Positions 25,369 to 33,465 of a DNA stretch of 64,000 nt are shown in pieces (position 1 is the first letter of the stretch; every line of letters begins with the position of its first letter). Position numbers and translations under genes: made by a program. The DNA is from Streptomyces sp. ATexAB-D23 (GTDB taxonomy: Bacteria; Actinomycetota; Actinomycetes; Streptomycetales; Streptomycetaceae). The DNA lies in contig NZ_KB892005.1 of the NCBI RefSeq assembly GCF_000373645.1, positions 124,774-188,773 on the forward strand, given 5' to 3'. The notes under the pieces are model-generated. The model saw nothing but the letters and a program-made list of their open reading frames with translations, was not told the origin of the DNA and did not search any database.

Positions 25369-25752
25369 ATGGGGGGATTACCGAGCCGGCAGACGGTGAA
25401 CGTCGTCGGAGGGCGCGGGCGGGCCGCCGGCGTGAGCGTGGGTTCGCGGTTGTGGACACTGGACGGCGACCGTACGGCTCCGACGGACGTCGTAGGCGTG
25501 AGCGCCGTCGAGGGACGTGTCGCGGTGGATGTGGTGACCAGCCACACGACGTTCACCGTGGCGCCGGACCAGCTGCTCCGGACTTCCAAGCCCGAGCGGC
25601 ATGCCGTCCAGCCCAAGGAAGCGGCGTGGGTGGAAGTGCTCGAAGTACGTGAGCGCACCGCGGTGGGCAAACCGTTCACGTTCTACGGCTACCGGCTGGA
25701 CCCGTATCCGACCTTCCTGGTCAACGGGCATCCGGCCCGCCAGGCATGGTGA
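25369..25752 (+). CDS. Degenerate stand-alone Hint (intein-like) domain protein
   Basis: Protein of 127 residues with a Hint-like pattern: VSVGSRLWTLDGDRTAPTDV resembles intein block A, TTFTVAPDQLLRT block B, and AWVEVLEVRER plus YGYRLDPYPTFLVNGH blocks F/G. The splicing residues are absent: no N-terminal Cys/Ser nucleophile at the block A start, Gln where block B normally has His, and HPARQAW in place of the terminal His-Asn. There are no extein-like flanks and no endonuclease domain. It should not splice; any function is unknown. ATG at 25369 has GGGAGG 6 bases upstream, inside a 12-bp hairpin. It follows folE by 67 bases. The assignment is from pattern reading. Confidence 0.6.
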   Translation: MGGLPSRQTVNVVGGRGRAAGVSVGSRLWTLDGDRTAPTDVVGVSAVEGRVAVDVVTSHTTFTVAPDQLLRTSKPERHAVQPKEAAWVEVLEVRERTAVGKPFTFYGYRLDPYPTFLVNGHPARQAW

Positions 25753-25779
25753 CGCGCCAGGCGGACGTCCCGGTCGGCC

Positions 25780-26265
25780 CTACGCCGCCGCCGCGTCCGG
25801 CTTGTTGTCGTCCTTGTCGTCCGGGAGCTTGCAGATGTGCTCCAGGAACAGGGCGGCGGCGATGACGCCGATGCCGGCCAGGACCGAGAAGCCGGCGTAG
25901 ATCGCCTGGTCGCGGCGGGGCGGGATGTCGAGGGAGCCGAGCAGGAAGACGCCCGTGCCGCCGTACATCCCGGCGACCAGGGCGACGACGAGGGCGCTGG
26001 CCTGGGCGAAGACCAGGGCGCGGGCCGCCATCAGCGGCTCGACGCCCTTCGCTCCCGGCCGGCGCTCGCGCTGGGCGCGCAGCCGGGAGCGGATGGACAG
26101 GGCCGTGGCCAGCAGGACGACGGCGATCACCGCGAGCACGATGGGCGCGGCCAGCGGCACGCTGGGCAGGGTGCCGTAGGAGTCCCAGAGGCGGGCGGCG
26201 CCCCAGGACAGGACGCCGGCGGCGGCGAAGAGGCCGGCCAGGACTCCGAGCCGTAGTTGCTTCAC
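25780..26265 (-). CDS. DUF3180 membrane protein
   Basis: Protein of 161 residues with four hydrophobic segments (about 5-25, 37-57, 84-108 and 122-146) and an acidic C-terminal tail. DUF3180 proteins are encoded next to folK in many actinomycetes, and this is the last gene of the folP-NTF2-folB-folK-DUF3180 run, 58 bases after folK. A role in folate transport or an unrelated envelope function are both possible; nothing in the sequence decides. ATG at 26265 (MKQLRLGVLAGLFAA). It converges with the Hint-like gene. Confidence 0.85.
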   Translation of the reverse strand: MKQLRLGVLAGLFAAAGVLSWGAARLWDSYGTLPSVPLAAPIVLAVIAVVLLATALSIRSRLRAQRERRPGAKGVEPLMAARALVFAQASALVVALVAGMYGGTGVFLLGSLDIPPRRDQAIYAGFSVLAGIGVIAAALFLEHICKLPDDKDDNKPDAAAA

Positions 26266-26323
26266 CGGGTGAGCCGCCTTCCGCCGCCTGTGATCGTTCC
26301 GCTGTCTTCTGTGAGCCTAACGA

Positions 26324-26935
26324 CTACTCGGGCAGACGGAGTTCCAGGTCGGCCCGGGGGAGGACACCGCTTCGCCCGACACCGGTCAGCAGCTCGGCGA
26401 CCGGGCCGGAGCCGGGCAGCTGGGCCTCGGGGTCCACGTCGTGCCACGGGGCGAGGACGAAGGCGCGCTCCCGGGCCCGGGGGTGGGGCAGCGTGAGGAC
26501 GGGGTCGTCGGAGACCACGTCGGCGTACGCGACGATGTCGACGTCGAGGGTGCGCGGGCCCCAGCGCTCCTCGCGGACCCGTTCGAAGGCTTCCTCGATG
26601 GCCTGGCCGCGCTCCAGCAGGGAGGACGGGGGCAGCGTCGTCTTCACGACGATCACCGCGTTGAAGTACGAGGGCTGGGAGCCGGGGTCGACGCCCCAGG
26701 GCTCCGTCTCGTACACCGGGGAGACCGCCTTGACCCGGAGGCCGGGCGTGTCCTCCAGGGCGTCGATGGCGCCCTGGAGGGTCTCCAGGCGGTTGCCCAG
26801 GTTGGAACCGAGGGAGAGCACCGCGAGTTTGGGGTTGGAGAGCGTGATGTCCGCCGCGTCCACCTGCTCGACCACGGAGGCGGGTACCGGCTGTACGGTC
26901 GGGTCGCTCTGCCCTTCGGTAGAAAATGCAGTCAT
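26324..26935 (-). CDS. folK: 2-amino-4-hydroxy-6-hydroxymethyldihydropteridine diphosphokinase
   Basis: Protein of 203 residues transferring pyrophosphate from ATP to 6-hydroxymethyl-7,8-dihydropterin in folate synthesis. The HPPK core starts at about residue 36 (LAVLSLGSNLGNRLETLQGA) and includes SPVYETEPWGV, FNAVIVVKT, the catalytic RWGPRTLDVDIVAYAD and LPHPRARERAFVLAPW. About 35 extra N-terminal residues precede the core. ATG at 26935 overlaps the folB stop by ATGA, so the two are translationally coupled. It acts directly upstream of FolP in the pathway. Confidence 0.96.
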   Translation of the reverse strand: MTAFSTEGQSDPTVQPVPASVVEQVDAADITLSNPKLAVLSLGSNLGNRLETLQGAIDALEDTPGLRVKAVSPVYETEPWGVDPGSQPSYFNAVIVVKTTLPPSSLLERGQAIEEAFERVREERWGPRTLDVDIVAYADVVSDDPVLTLPHPRARERAFVLAPWHDVDPEAQLPGSGPVAELLTGVGRSGVLPRADLELRLPE

Positions 26936-27291
26936 GCTCGGCTCCGGGTGATGGTGATGGTGACGTCGTCGAACGGGACGGTGATGGGCGCGTCCGGCTT
27001 GTGCACCACGACCTCCACCTCCTCGACGCCGTCGTGCTTGAGGCACTGCTGGGCGATGCGCTCGGCGAGCGTCTCGATCAGGTCGACCGGATCGCCCTGG
27101 ACCACTTCGACGACCTCTTCCGCGACCACGCCGTAGTGCACGGTCTTCGTCAGGTCGTCGGCGGCTGCCGCGGGGCGGGTGTCGAGGCCCAGCACCAGGT
27201 CCACGATGAACGTCTGTCCCTCTTCCCGTTCCCGGGGGAAGACGCCATGGTGTCCTCGGGCCTTGAGGCCGCGCAGCGCGACACGATCCAC
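26932..27291 (-). CDS. folB: Dihydroneopterin aldolase
   Basis: Protein of 119 residues converting 7,8-dihydroneopterin to 6-hydroxymethyl-7,8-dihydropterin. The family sequence is complete: DRVALRGLKARGHHGVFPRE with the active-site Glu, TFIVDLVLGLDTRPAA, DLTKTVHYGVVAE, LIETLAERIA, and a C-terminal VVVHKPDAPI with the catalytic lysine. GTG at 27291 follows AGGAG by 8 bases. It overlaps folK by four bases. Between it and the NTF2-like gene upstream is a 209-base spacer with no gene, which may contain a separate promoter. Confidence 0.95.
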   Translation of the reverse strand: MDRVALRGLKARGHHGVFPREREEGQTFIVDLVLGLDTRPAAAADDLTKTVHYGVVAEEVVEVVQGDPVDLIETLAERIAQQCLKHDGVEEVEVVVHKPDAPITVPFDDVTITITRSRA

Positions 27292-27500
27292 GCGAATCAC
27301 TCCTGCTGTCGTTGGTCGTAGGGCTCGGGGCCGCGTGCGGGCGGCCGGGTGCCCGATTTCGAATCTACCTGCGAGCACCGACAGCCTTTCCCCTCGGGGG
27401 CCGGGCATGCGGGCGCGGGACAGATAGCCGCTGATACCCCGATGCGGCCGGTTCCAATCCCGGTGGGCCGTCTTTCGTTCCCGATTCGGGCGGGGGCCGT

Positions 27501-27983
27501 TCAGGACGAGGTCTCTTCGTCCTCTTCCTCACCGGTTTCGGTCAGTACGGGCGAACCGTGGTGCGACCAGAGCTTCCAGCCGTCCGGAGTGCGGCGGAAC
27601 ACATTCGTGGCGACCACGAGCTGTCCGACGAGCGGGCCGAGCGAGCTGCCCTCCTCGGCGGGGCCGCCGCTCAGGATGTTCTCGGTGCACGTCACCAGGG
27701 CGGTGTCGCCGGTCATGGAGACGCCGACGTCGGTCAGGAAGAACTGGATGTACTCGGTGTTCGCCATGATCAGCGCGTAGCTGCGCAGCACCTCGCCGCG
27801 CCCGCTGAGCACCGGCCAGCCGGGGTGGACGCAGGAGACGGTGAGGTCCTCGCCGGGCAGCCAGAGCGCGGTCAGCGCTTCGAGGTCGCCCTGTTCCAGG
27901 GCCTCGTAGAAGGCGGTGTTGGCCCCTTCGACGGCGGCGATGTCGGCGGCCGCCGCCGCGTGGTCGTCCCTCGGCTCGCTCAC
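27501..27983 (-). CDS. NTF2-like / SnoaL-fold protein
   Basis: Protein of 160 residues with an NTF2-like cone fold: AAVEGANTAFYEALEQGDLE, ALTALWLPGEDLTVSCVHPG, WPVLSGRGEVLRSYALIMAN, VFRRTPDGWKLWSHHGSPVL. Such proteins may be small enzymes, ligand binders or subunits; those in folate operons of actinomycetes have no settled role. GTG at 27983 overlaps the folP stop (GTGA), implying co-translation with FolP. The C-terminus is very acidic (ETGEEEDEETSS). It is tempting to assign the missing dihydroneopterin triphosphate step, but no phosphatase motif is visible. Confidence 0.85.
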   Translation of the reverse strand: MSEPRDDHAAAAADIAAVEGANTAFYEALEQGDLEALTALWLPGEDLTVSCVHPGWPVLSGRGEVLRSYALIMANTEYIQFFLTDVGVSMTGDTALVTCTENILSGGPAEEGSSLGPLVGQLVVATNVFRRTPDGWKLWSHHGSPVLTETGEEEDEETSS

Positions 27984-28837
27984 GCGGCTCCCTCGATGGC
28001 GCGGGCGACCCGCACGGCGTCGGCGGTGGCGCGTACCTCGTGGACACGGACGGCCCAGGCGCCGGCGCGGGCGGAGAGCGCGGAGACGGCCGCGGTGGCC
28101 GCGTCGCGCTCGCGGGCGGGCGGCGGGGCGCCCTCGCCGGCCAGGACGTGGCCGAGGAACCGCTTGCGGGACGCGGCGACCAGGAGGGGGCGGCCGAGGC
28201 CGTGCAGCGCGTCCAGCCGGGCGAGGAGCGCGAGGTCGTGGGCGGCGTCCTTGGCGAAGCCGAGCCCGGGGTCGATGACGAGGCGCTCGGGGGAGACCCC
28301 GCCGGCGACCACCGCGTCCATCCGGGCCCGCAGCTCCGCGGTGACCTCGGCGACCACGTCCCCGTACACCGCCCGGCTGTTCATCGACTCGCTGAAGCCG
28401 CGCCAGTGCATGACGACGAAGGGGGCGCCGGCCGCGGCGACGACCGGGACCATGTCCGGGTCGGCCTGGCCGCCGCTCACGTCGTTGACCAGGACCGCGC
28501 CGGCGGCGATGGCCTGCTCGGCGACGCGGGCCCGCATGGTGTCGACGGAGACCGTGACCCCTTCGGACGCCAGGCCGCGGACCACCGGGATCACCCGGCG
28601 CAGCTCCTCGGACTCGTCCACCCGGCTGGCGCCCGGCCGGGTCGACTCGCCGCCGACGTCGACCAGGTCGGCGCCCTCGCCGACCAGGTCGAGGCCGTGC
28701 TTGACGGCCGTCGTGGTGTCGAACCAGCGGCCCCCGTCGGAGAAGGAGTCGGGGGTCACATTGACGACGCCCATGACCGCGCAGCGGTCCCACTCCGGCA
28801 GACCCTCGACCGTGCCTCGTCCACGCAACGTACTCAT
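27980..28837 (-). CDS. folP: Dihydropteroate synthase
   Basis: TIM-barrel enzyme of 285 residues joining para-aminobenzoate to the pterin pyrophosphate; target of sulfonamides. Signature 1 is VMGVVNVTPDSFSDGG (about 19-34), signature 2 is VDVGGESTRPGA, with later LVNDVSGGQADPDM, PFVVMHWRG, VIDPGLGFAKDAAHDL, LVAASRKRFLG and VRVHEV. It heads the operon with the NTF2-like gene, and probably folB-folK-DUF3180. ATG at 28837. Palindrome-rich DNA (28850-28897) separates it from the MprF-like gene on the same strand. Confidence 0.96.
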   Translation of the reverse strand: MSTLRGRGTVEGLPEWDRCAVMGVVNVTPDSFSDGGRWFDTTTAVKHGLDLVGEGADLVDVGGESTRPGASRVDESEELRRVIPVVRGLASEGVTVSVDTMRARVAEQAIAAGAVLVNDVSGGQADPDMVPVVAAAGAPFVVMHWRGFSESMNSRAVYGDVVAEVTAELRARMDAVVAGGVSPERLVIDPGLGFAKDAAHDLALLARLDALHGLGRPLLVAASRKRFLGHVLAGEGAPPPARERDAATAAVSALSARAGAWAVRVHEVRATADAVRVARAIEGAA

Positions 28838-28849
28838 ACGACCAGCGTA

Positions 28850-28897
28850 GGCCCGTACGGGCCGCTGTTACGCCGCGCGGTACGGCCGTACGGGCCG
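28850..28897 (-). terminator. Nested palindromes between the MprF-like gene and folP
   Basis: GGCCCGTACGGGCC (28850-28863) is a perfect 14-bp palindrome, and GTACGGCCGTAC flanked by GCCGCG/CGCGGC follows to 28897. They directly follow the MprF-like stop codon on the minus strand and probably terminate it. Confidence 0.5.
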
Positions 28898-28900
28898 CGG

Positions 28901-30742
28901 CTACGCGGCGCGGGCGCCCCGTCCGCCGGCCGGGGGCGGCACGTGGGCGCAGGGGCGGCGGGGGCCGACGGGGAGGCGGCGGGCCAGGGGGCGGGGCAGC
29001 GCGAAGTTCACGAAGCCCTCGGCCTGCATCGCGGCGAGCGAGATGCGGGGCAGGTCGCGGGCGGTGCGGTAGACCACGAAACGGGGCTCCCAGCGGGGGC
29101 GGAACTTGGCGTTGAACTTGTACAGCGACTCGATCTGGAACCAGCGCGAGAGGAAGATCAGCAGTCCGCGCCAGACCCGCAGGACCGGGCCCGCGCCCAG
29201 TTTCTCGCCGCGGGCCAGGGCGGAGCGGAACATCGCGAAGTTCAGCGAGACCCGGGCGATGCCCAGACGGGGCGCGGCCTGGAGGGAGGCGACGATGAGC
29301 AGTTCGTTCATCCCGGGGTCGGCGGACCGGTCGCGGCGCATGAGGTCGAGGGACATGCCGTCGGTGCCCCAGGGCACGAAGTGGAGCACGGCCTTCAGAT
29401 CGCCGTAGGGGGAGTCGGCGCCGTGCTCGTCGGCCTTGTGGGCGGTGGCGATGAAGCAGTCCTGGTCGGCGCTGTCGCCGATGCGGCCGAGTGCCATGGA
29501 GAAGCCGCGCTCGGTGTCGGTGCCGCGCCAGTCGGCGGCAGCGCGGCGGATGCGGGCCAGCTCGGCCTCAGAGATGTCGGCCACGCGCCGGACGCGGGTC
29601 TCGTAGCCGCCGCGTTCGATGCGCTTGACCATCTGGCGTACGTTGCGCATCGCGCGTCCGGCGAGGGAGAAATCCGCGACGTCCACCACCGCCTCGTCGC
29701 CGAGTTCGAGGGCGGTCAGGCCGGTCTCGCGGGTCCAGACCTCGCCGCCGGTCTCGCTGCACCCCATGACGGCCGGGGCCCAGGAGTGCGCCCGCGCCTC
29801 GTCCATGAAGCGTTCGATGGCGCCGGGCCAGGCCTCAACGTCACCGATCGGGTCGCCGCTGGCCAGCATCACGCCGGAGACCACGCGGTAGCAGACGGCG
29901 GCCTTGCCGCTGGGCGAGAAGACCACGGCCTTGTCGCGGCGGAGCGCGAAGTGGCCGAGCGAGTCGCGCCCGCCGTGCCGCTCCAGCAGGGCGCGCAGCC
30001 CGGCCTCGTCGTCCTCGGTGAGGCGGGCGGCCGGGTGCTCGGGGCGGAAGGCCAGGTAGATGGTGGTGACGGCGGTCAGCAGGCCGAGGGCGCCCAGTGA
30101 GTAGGCCACGGTCCAGGAGGTGTCGCCCGCGTAGTCGACGGGCCCCTCGAAGCCGAACAGGCCGTACAGCACGTGCTGGAGGCGGTCGGCGATGCTGGGG
30201 CTGCCGACGAGCCGGCGGGGGTGGGCGCTGACGATGACCAGGCCGAGTCCGAGCGAACCGGCTCCGAGCAGCACGAAGTTGGCCAGGGCCCGCCAGCGGC
30301 TGCGCGGGTCGGGGAGCGCGGCGAATTCACTCCGGTGGCGCACCAGCAGATAACACAGCGTCAGTGACACGAGGGTGCCGAGGACCGAGTGCCGGTAGGA
30401 GAACTGGGCCAGCGCTCCGGCCGGGAGCAGCACGACGGCGGCCCGCCAGGCGCGCCGCTTGCGCCGCTTGAGGCCGTGCGCGAGGAGCAGCAGCAGGACG
30501 CCGGCGCTCAGCGAGAGGGCCGCGGCGAAGGGGCCGAGGGCTCCGGGGAGCACCTCGGCCAGGCTGTGCATGCGGCTGTGCCGGAACCGGGGGAACACCC
30601 CGGCGGTGACGTCGATCAGCCCGACGGCCGCGCAGGCGGTGCCGACGAGCGCCGGTACGGCTTCGGGCCTCGGTCCGCGCACGAACGTACGTGCGCGATC
30701 CGGAACCGATCCCGATTTATCCCCATCTAGCGTGACAGACAT
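28901..30742 (-). CDS. MprF-like phosphatidylglycerol aminoacyltransferase-domain protein (DUF2156)
   Basis: Protein of 613 residues: N-terminal half with about six membrane segments (about 30-230), then a cytoplasmic DUF2156 domain of the tandem-GNAT fold (about 265-590), with GHFALRRDKAVVFSPSGKAA, VSGVMLASGDPIGD, GSS-like MGCSETGG, SLDLMRRD and NELLIVASLQAAP. MprF enzymes move an aminoacyl group from tRNA to phosphatidylglycerol, making the envelope less anionic. The amino acid here is unknown and there is no fused LysRS domain as in mycobacterial LysX. ATG at 30742 (MSVTLDGDKSG). It is divergent from an esterase-fold gene, 139 bases away. Confidence 0.88.
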   Translation of the reverse strand: MSVTLDGDKSGSVPDRARTFVRGPRPEAVPALVGTACAAVGLIDVTAGVFPRFRHSRMHSLAEVLPGALGPFAAALSLSAGVLLLLLAHGLKRRKRRAWRAAVVLLPAGALAQFSYRHSVLGTLVSLTLCYLLVRHRSEFAALPDPRSRWRALANFVLLGAGSLGLGLVIVSAHPRRLVGSPSIADRLQHVLYGLFGFEGPVDYAGDTSWTVAYSLGALGLLTAVTTIYLAFRPEHPAARLTEDDEAGLRALLERHGGRDSLGHFALRRDKAVVFSPSGKAAVCYRVVSGVMLASGDPIGDVEAWPGAIERFMDEARAHSWAPAVMGCSETGGEVWTRETGLTALELGDEAVVDVADFSLAGRAMRNVRQMVKRIERGGYETRVRRVADISEAELARIRRAAADWRGTDTERGFSMALGRIGDSADQDCFIATAHKADEHGADSPYGDLKAVLHFVPWGTDGMSLDLMRRDRSADPGMNELLIVASLQAAPRLGIARVSLNFAMFRSALARGEKLGAGPVLRVWRGLLIFLSRWFQIESLYKFNAKFRPRWEPRFVVYRTARDLPRISLAAMQAEGFVNFALPRPLARRLPVGPRRPCAHVPPPAGGRGARAA

Positions 30743-30881
30743 CGCTTCCCGTGGTTCCGCGAGAGATTCCTGGAGTCCGGCGGCCGGAGCCCTGCGGACG
30801 ATGTGCGACCTCTAGGACGAGGCTTCCGGGCCGTGGGTTCACCCACAACCCGGAAATTTCCTTACAGAAAGTTCACCGGTC

Positions 30882-32003
30882 ATGGGCCTTACGGGCAAGG
30901 CAGTGCTGATCCTCGCGATCGTGCTGGCCGTCGTGCTGTTCACCCTCACGATCTGGTGCTGGCCGAGGCTCGCCCGGCGCAGCGCCCCCGCGGTGCTCGG
31001 GCGGGTGGGGCTGCTGCTGGCCACCCAGGTGGCGGTGTTCGCCACCGTCGGGCTGCTGGCCAACAACTCCTTCCTCTTCTACGGCTCCTGGGCCGACCTG
31101 CTCGGTCGCAAGCAGGATCTGGGCGTGGTCACCGACCACGCGGCCGGGACGCTCGCCGCGAAGAACATCGTCCGGGTGGGGACGCAGCGGACGGACGTGC
31201 CGGGCGGTGCGCGGCCGGCCGTGGGCGGCCGGATCGACAAGGTCGTGATCGCGGGCCGGCACTCGGGGATCGAGAGCTCGGCGTACGTGTATCTGCCGCC
31301 GGAGTACTTCCAGGAGGCCTACGAGCGGCGGAAGTTCCCGGCGGTCGTGGTGCTCACCGGGTACCCGGGCACCTCGGAGAACCTCATCAAGGGGCTGCGC
31401 TATCCGCGTACGGCACTCGACCGGGTGCGGGCCGGACGGGCGCAACCGATGATCCTCGTGATGCTGCGGCCCACGCTGGCGCCGCCCCGGGACACCGAGT
31501 GCGTGGACATAAAGGGCGGTCCGAAGACGGAGACCTTCTTCGCCCAGGACCTTCCGCAGGCGGTCTCGGCGGAGTACCGGGTCGGCAGGAGCGCCCGCAA
31601 CTGGGGCATCATCGGCAACTCGACCGGCGGGTACTGCGCCCTGAAGATCGGGCTGCACCACCCGGACAGGTACACCGCGAGCGCGGGGCTCTCCGCGTAC
31701 TACAAGGCGGCCGAGGACCCGACGACCGGTGACCTCTTCCACGGCGACGAGGCGGCGCGGCACCGGGCCGATCTGCTGTGGACGCTGGACAACCTGCCGC
31801 AGCCGGACGCGTCGTTCCTGGTGACCACCTCCCGCCACGGCGAGTCGAACTACCGCGACACACGGCGGTTCCTGGCCAAGGTGAAGCAGCCGGCCCGGGT
31901 GTCCTCGATCGTGCTGGACAGCGGCGGGCACAACTTCAACACCTGGCGCCGGGAGATCCCGGCCGCCCTGGAGTGGATGAGCAGCCGGCTCAGCGAGAGC
32001 TGA
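30882..32003 (+). CDS. Membrane-anchored alpha/beta hydrolase (esterase D-like)
   Basis: Protein of 373 residues with two to three N-terminal membrane helices (about 6-25, 38-60) and an extracytoplasmic esterase domain of the esterase-D/antigen-85-like group. The nucleophile is Ser in WGIIGNSTGGYCALK (about 247), with VVVLTGYPGTSENLI earlier and His in LDSGGHNFNTWRREIP (about 350). Substrate unknown. Divergence from the MprF-like gene suggests it may hydrolyse aminoacylated lipids or another envelope ester, by analogy with Pseudomonas PA0919/PA0920; this is inference. ATG at 30882, SD weak. A strong hairpin follows at 32089. Confidence 0.85.
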   Translation: MGLTGKAVLILAIVLAVVLFTLTIWCWPRLARRSAPAVLGRVGLLLATQVAVFATVGLLANNSFLFYGSWADLLGRKQDLGVVTDHAAGTLAAKNIVRVGTQRTDVPGGARPAVGGRIDKVVIAGRHSGIESSAYVYLPPEYFQEAYERRKFPAVVVLTGYPGTSENLIKGLRYPRTALDRVRAGRAQPMILVMLRPTLAPPRDTECVDIKGGPKTETFFAQDLPQAVSAEYRVGRSARNWGIIGNSTGGYCALKIGLHHPDRYTASAGLSAYYKAAEDPTTGDLFHGDEAARHRADLLWTLDNLPQPDASFLVTTSRHGESNYRDTRRFLAKVKQPARVSSIVLDSGGHNFNTWRREIPAALEWMSSRLSES

Positions 32004-32088
32004 CGGGGCGGGCTTACGCCGCGGGGGGACGGCCGAGGGGCTGTCGCCGCGGGTGCGGGGCGCGGGGGCCGGGCGCGCTGGACCCCGC

Positions 32089-32122
32089 GTCCCGCAGGGC
32101 CGGCACGCCGGCCGCGCGGGAC
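32089..32122. terminator. Hairpin between converging esterase and ABC ATPase genes
   Basis: Two 7-bp stems in line (GTCCCGC/GCGGGAC outside, GGCCGGC/GCCGGCC inside) separated by a 2x2 internal loop, with a 2-base apical gap. No T tract. The remaining 140-base spacer shows no gene. Confidence 0.65.
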
Positions 32123-32146
32123 GGGTGGCGGCCTCCCGGCGTCGCC

Positions 32147-33334
32147 TCAGACCGCCGACGTCTCCGTCACGCCCGTCACGCTCTCGACGGCCACCTCGGC
32201 GCGGGGGACCGAGCGGCCGTCCGCGCCGACCGAGCGGCGCAGCGCTTCGTGGAGACGGGCGGGGGTGAGCACGCCCAGGAACCGGCCCTCGCCCGCCTCG
32301 TCGATGACGGCGATCCAGCCGGCGTCGTGCTGGAGCATGGTGGCGAAGGCCTGTTTCAGCGGGGCGCCGAGGGGAAGCCACGCCTCCATCCGGCGGGCGT
32401 GGTCGCGGACGGTGCCCTTGCCCCCGGTGCGCGCGTCGTCGGCGGGAATCCAGCCGTGCAGGTGGTCGTCGCCGTCCAGGACCACCGCCCAGCGGGCACC
32501 CTCCGCGCGCAGCCGCTCGGTCGCGGCGGCCAGCGGGTCGTCCAGGTGGACGACCGGCGGATGGTCGAGGTCGCTCTCCTCGACGGGGGTGACCGAGAGC
32601 CGCTTGAGGCCGCGGTCCGCGCCGACGAAGTCGGCCACGTAGCCGGTGGCGGGGGCGCCGAGCACGGTGGCGGGGGAGTCGAACTGCTCGATCGAGCCCT
32701 GTCCGTAGACGGCGATGCGGTCGCCGAGCCGGACGGCTTCCTCGATGTCGTGCGTGACGAACAGGATGGTTTTGCGGACCTGTTCCTGGAGTTTCAGGAA
32801 TTCGTTCTGAAGGTGCTCGCGCACGACCGGGTCGACGGCGCCGAAAGGTTCGTCCATCAGCAGGACCGGCGGGTCGGCGGCGAGTGCCCGAGCCACGCCG
32901 ACCCGCTGGCGCTGGCCACCGGACAGCTGTTCCGGATATCGGTCGCCATAAACGGAAGGATCGAGTCCGACCAGATCGAGGAGTTCGGCGGCGCGGGCCC
33001 GGCCCTTTCCGCGTTTCCAGCCGAGGAGATGGGGAACGGTGGCGGTGTTCTCCAGGACCGTCTTGTGCGGGAAGAGGCCGACCTGCTGGATCACATAGCC
33101 GATACGGCGGCGCAGTTGGACGGGGTCGATGGCGGATATGTCGTCCCCGTCGAGGAATATCCGGCCCTCGGTCGGTTCGATCAGCCGGTTCACCATCTTC
33201 ATGGTGGTCGTCTTGCCGCAGCCCGACGGTCCGACGAGCGTGACCAGTTCACCCTCGGCGACCTCGAAGGAAAGGTCGTCGACGGCGGTGGTGCCGTCCG
33301 CATACCGCTTGGTGACGTGCTCGAAACGGATCAT
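32147..33334 (-). CDS. Glycine betaine/osmoprotectant ABC transporter ATP-binding protein (ProV/OpuCA-type)
   Basis: Protein of 395 residues. ATPase domain at about 1-240: Walker A GPSGCGKTTTMKMVNRLIEP, signature LSGGQRQRVGVARAL, Walker B VLLMDEPFGAVDP and FVTHDIEEAVRLGD. The C-terminal 130 residues form two CBS domains (ending VIDEAGEGRFLGVLTPARL), typical of osmoprotectant importers gated by ionic strength. It powers the two permeases encoded divergently at 33466 and 34182. ATG at 33334 (MIRFEHVTKRYADG) is preferred over the longer open frame. The 131-base divergent spacer must hold both promoters; TAGGCT at 33415-33420 is a candidate -10 for the permease side. Confidence 0.93.
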   Translation of the reverse strand: MIRFEHVTKRYADGTTAVDDLSFEVAEGELVTLVGPSGCGKTTTMKMVNRLIEPTEGRIFLDGDDISAIDPVQLRRRIGYVIQQVGLFPHKTVLENTATVPHLLGWKRGKGRARAAELLDLVGLDPSVYGDRYPEQLSGGQRQRVGVARALAADPPVLLMDEPFGAVDPVVREHLQNEFLKLQEQVRKTILFVTHDIEEAVRLGDRIAVYGQGSIEQFDSPATVLGAPATGYVADFVGADRGLKRLSVTPVEESDLDHPPVVHLDDPLAAATERLRAEGARWAVVLDGDDHLHGWIPADDARTGGKGTVRDHARRMEAWLPLGAPLKQAFATMLQHDAGWIAVIDEAGEGRFLGVLTPARLHEALRRSVGADGRSVPRAEVAVESVTGVTETSAV

Positions 33335-33465
33335 GGTTCCCCATTGTCGCGCGTGTTCTGTGAAGGACATGTTGCTGGAATACAACGGCCTCGGCGATTG
33401 TCAGTGGTCGAGGATAGGCTCGCCCGGCATCGGTACGAGTGGGCAATCGGGAGGTGGGGGGACGG

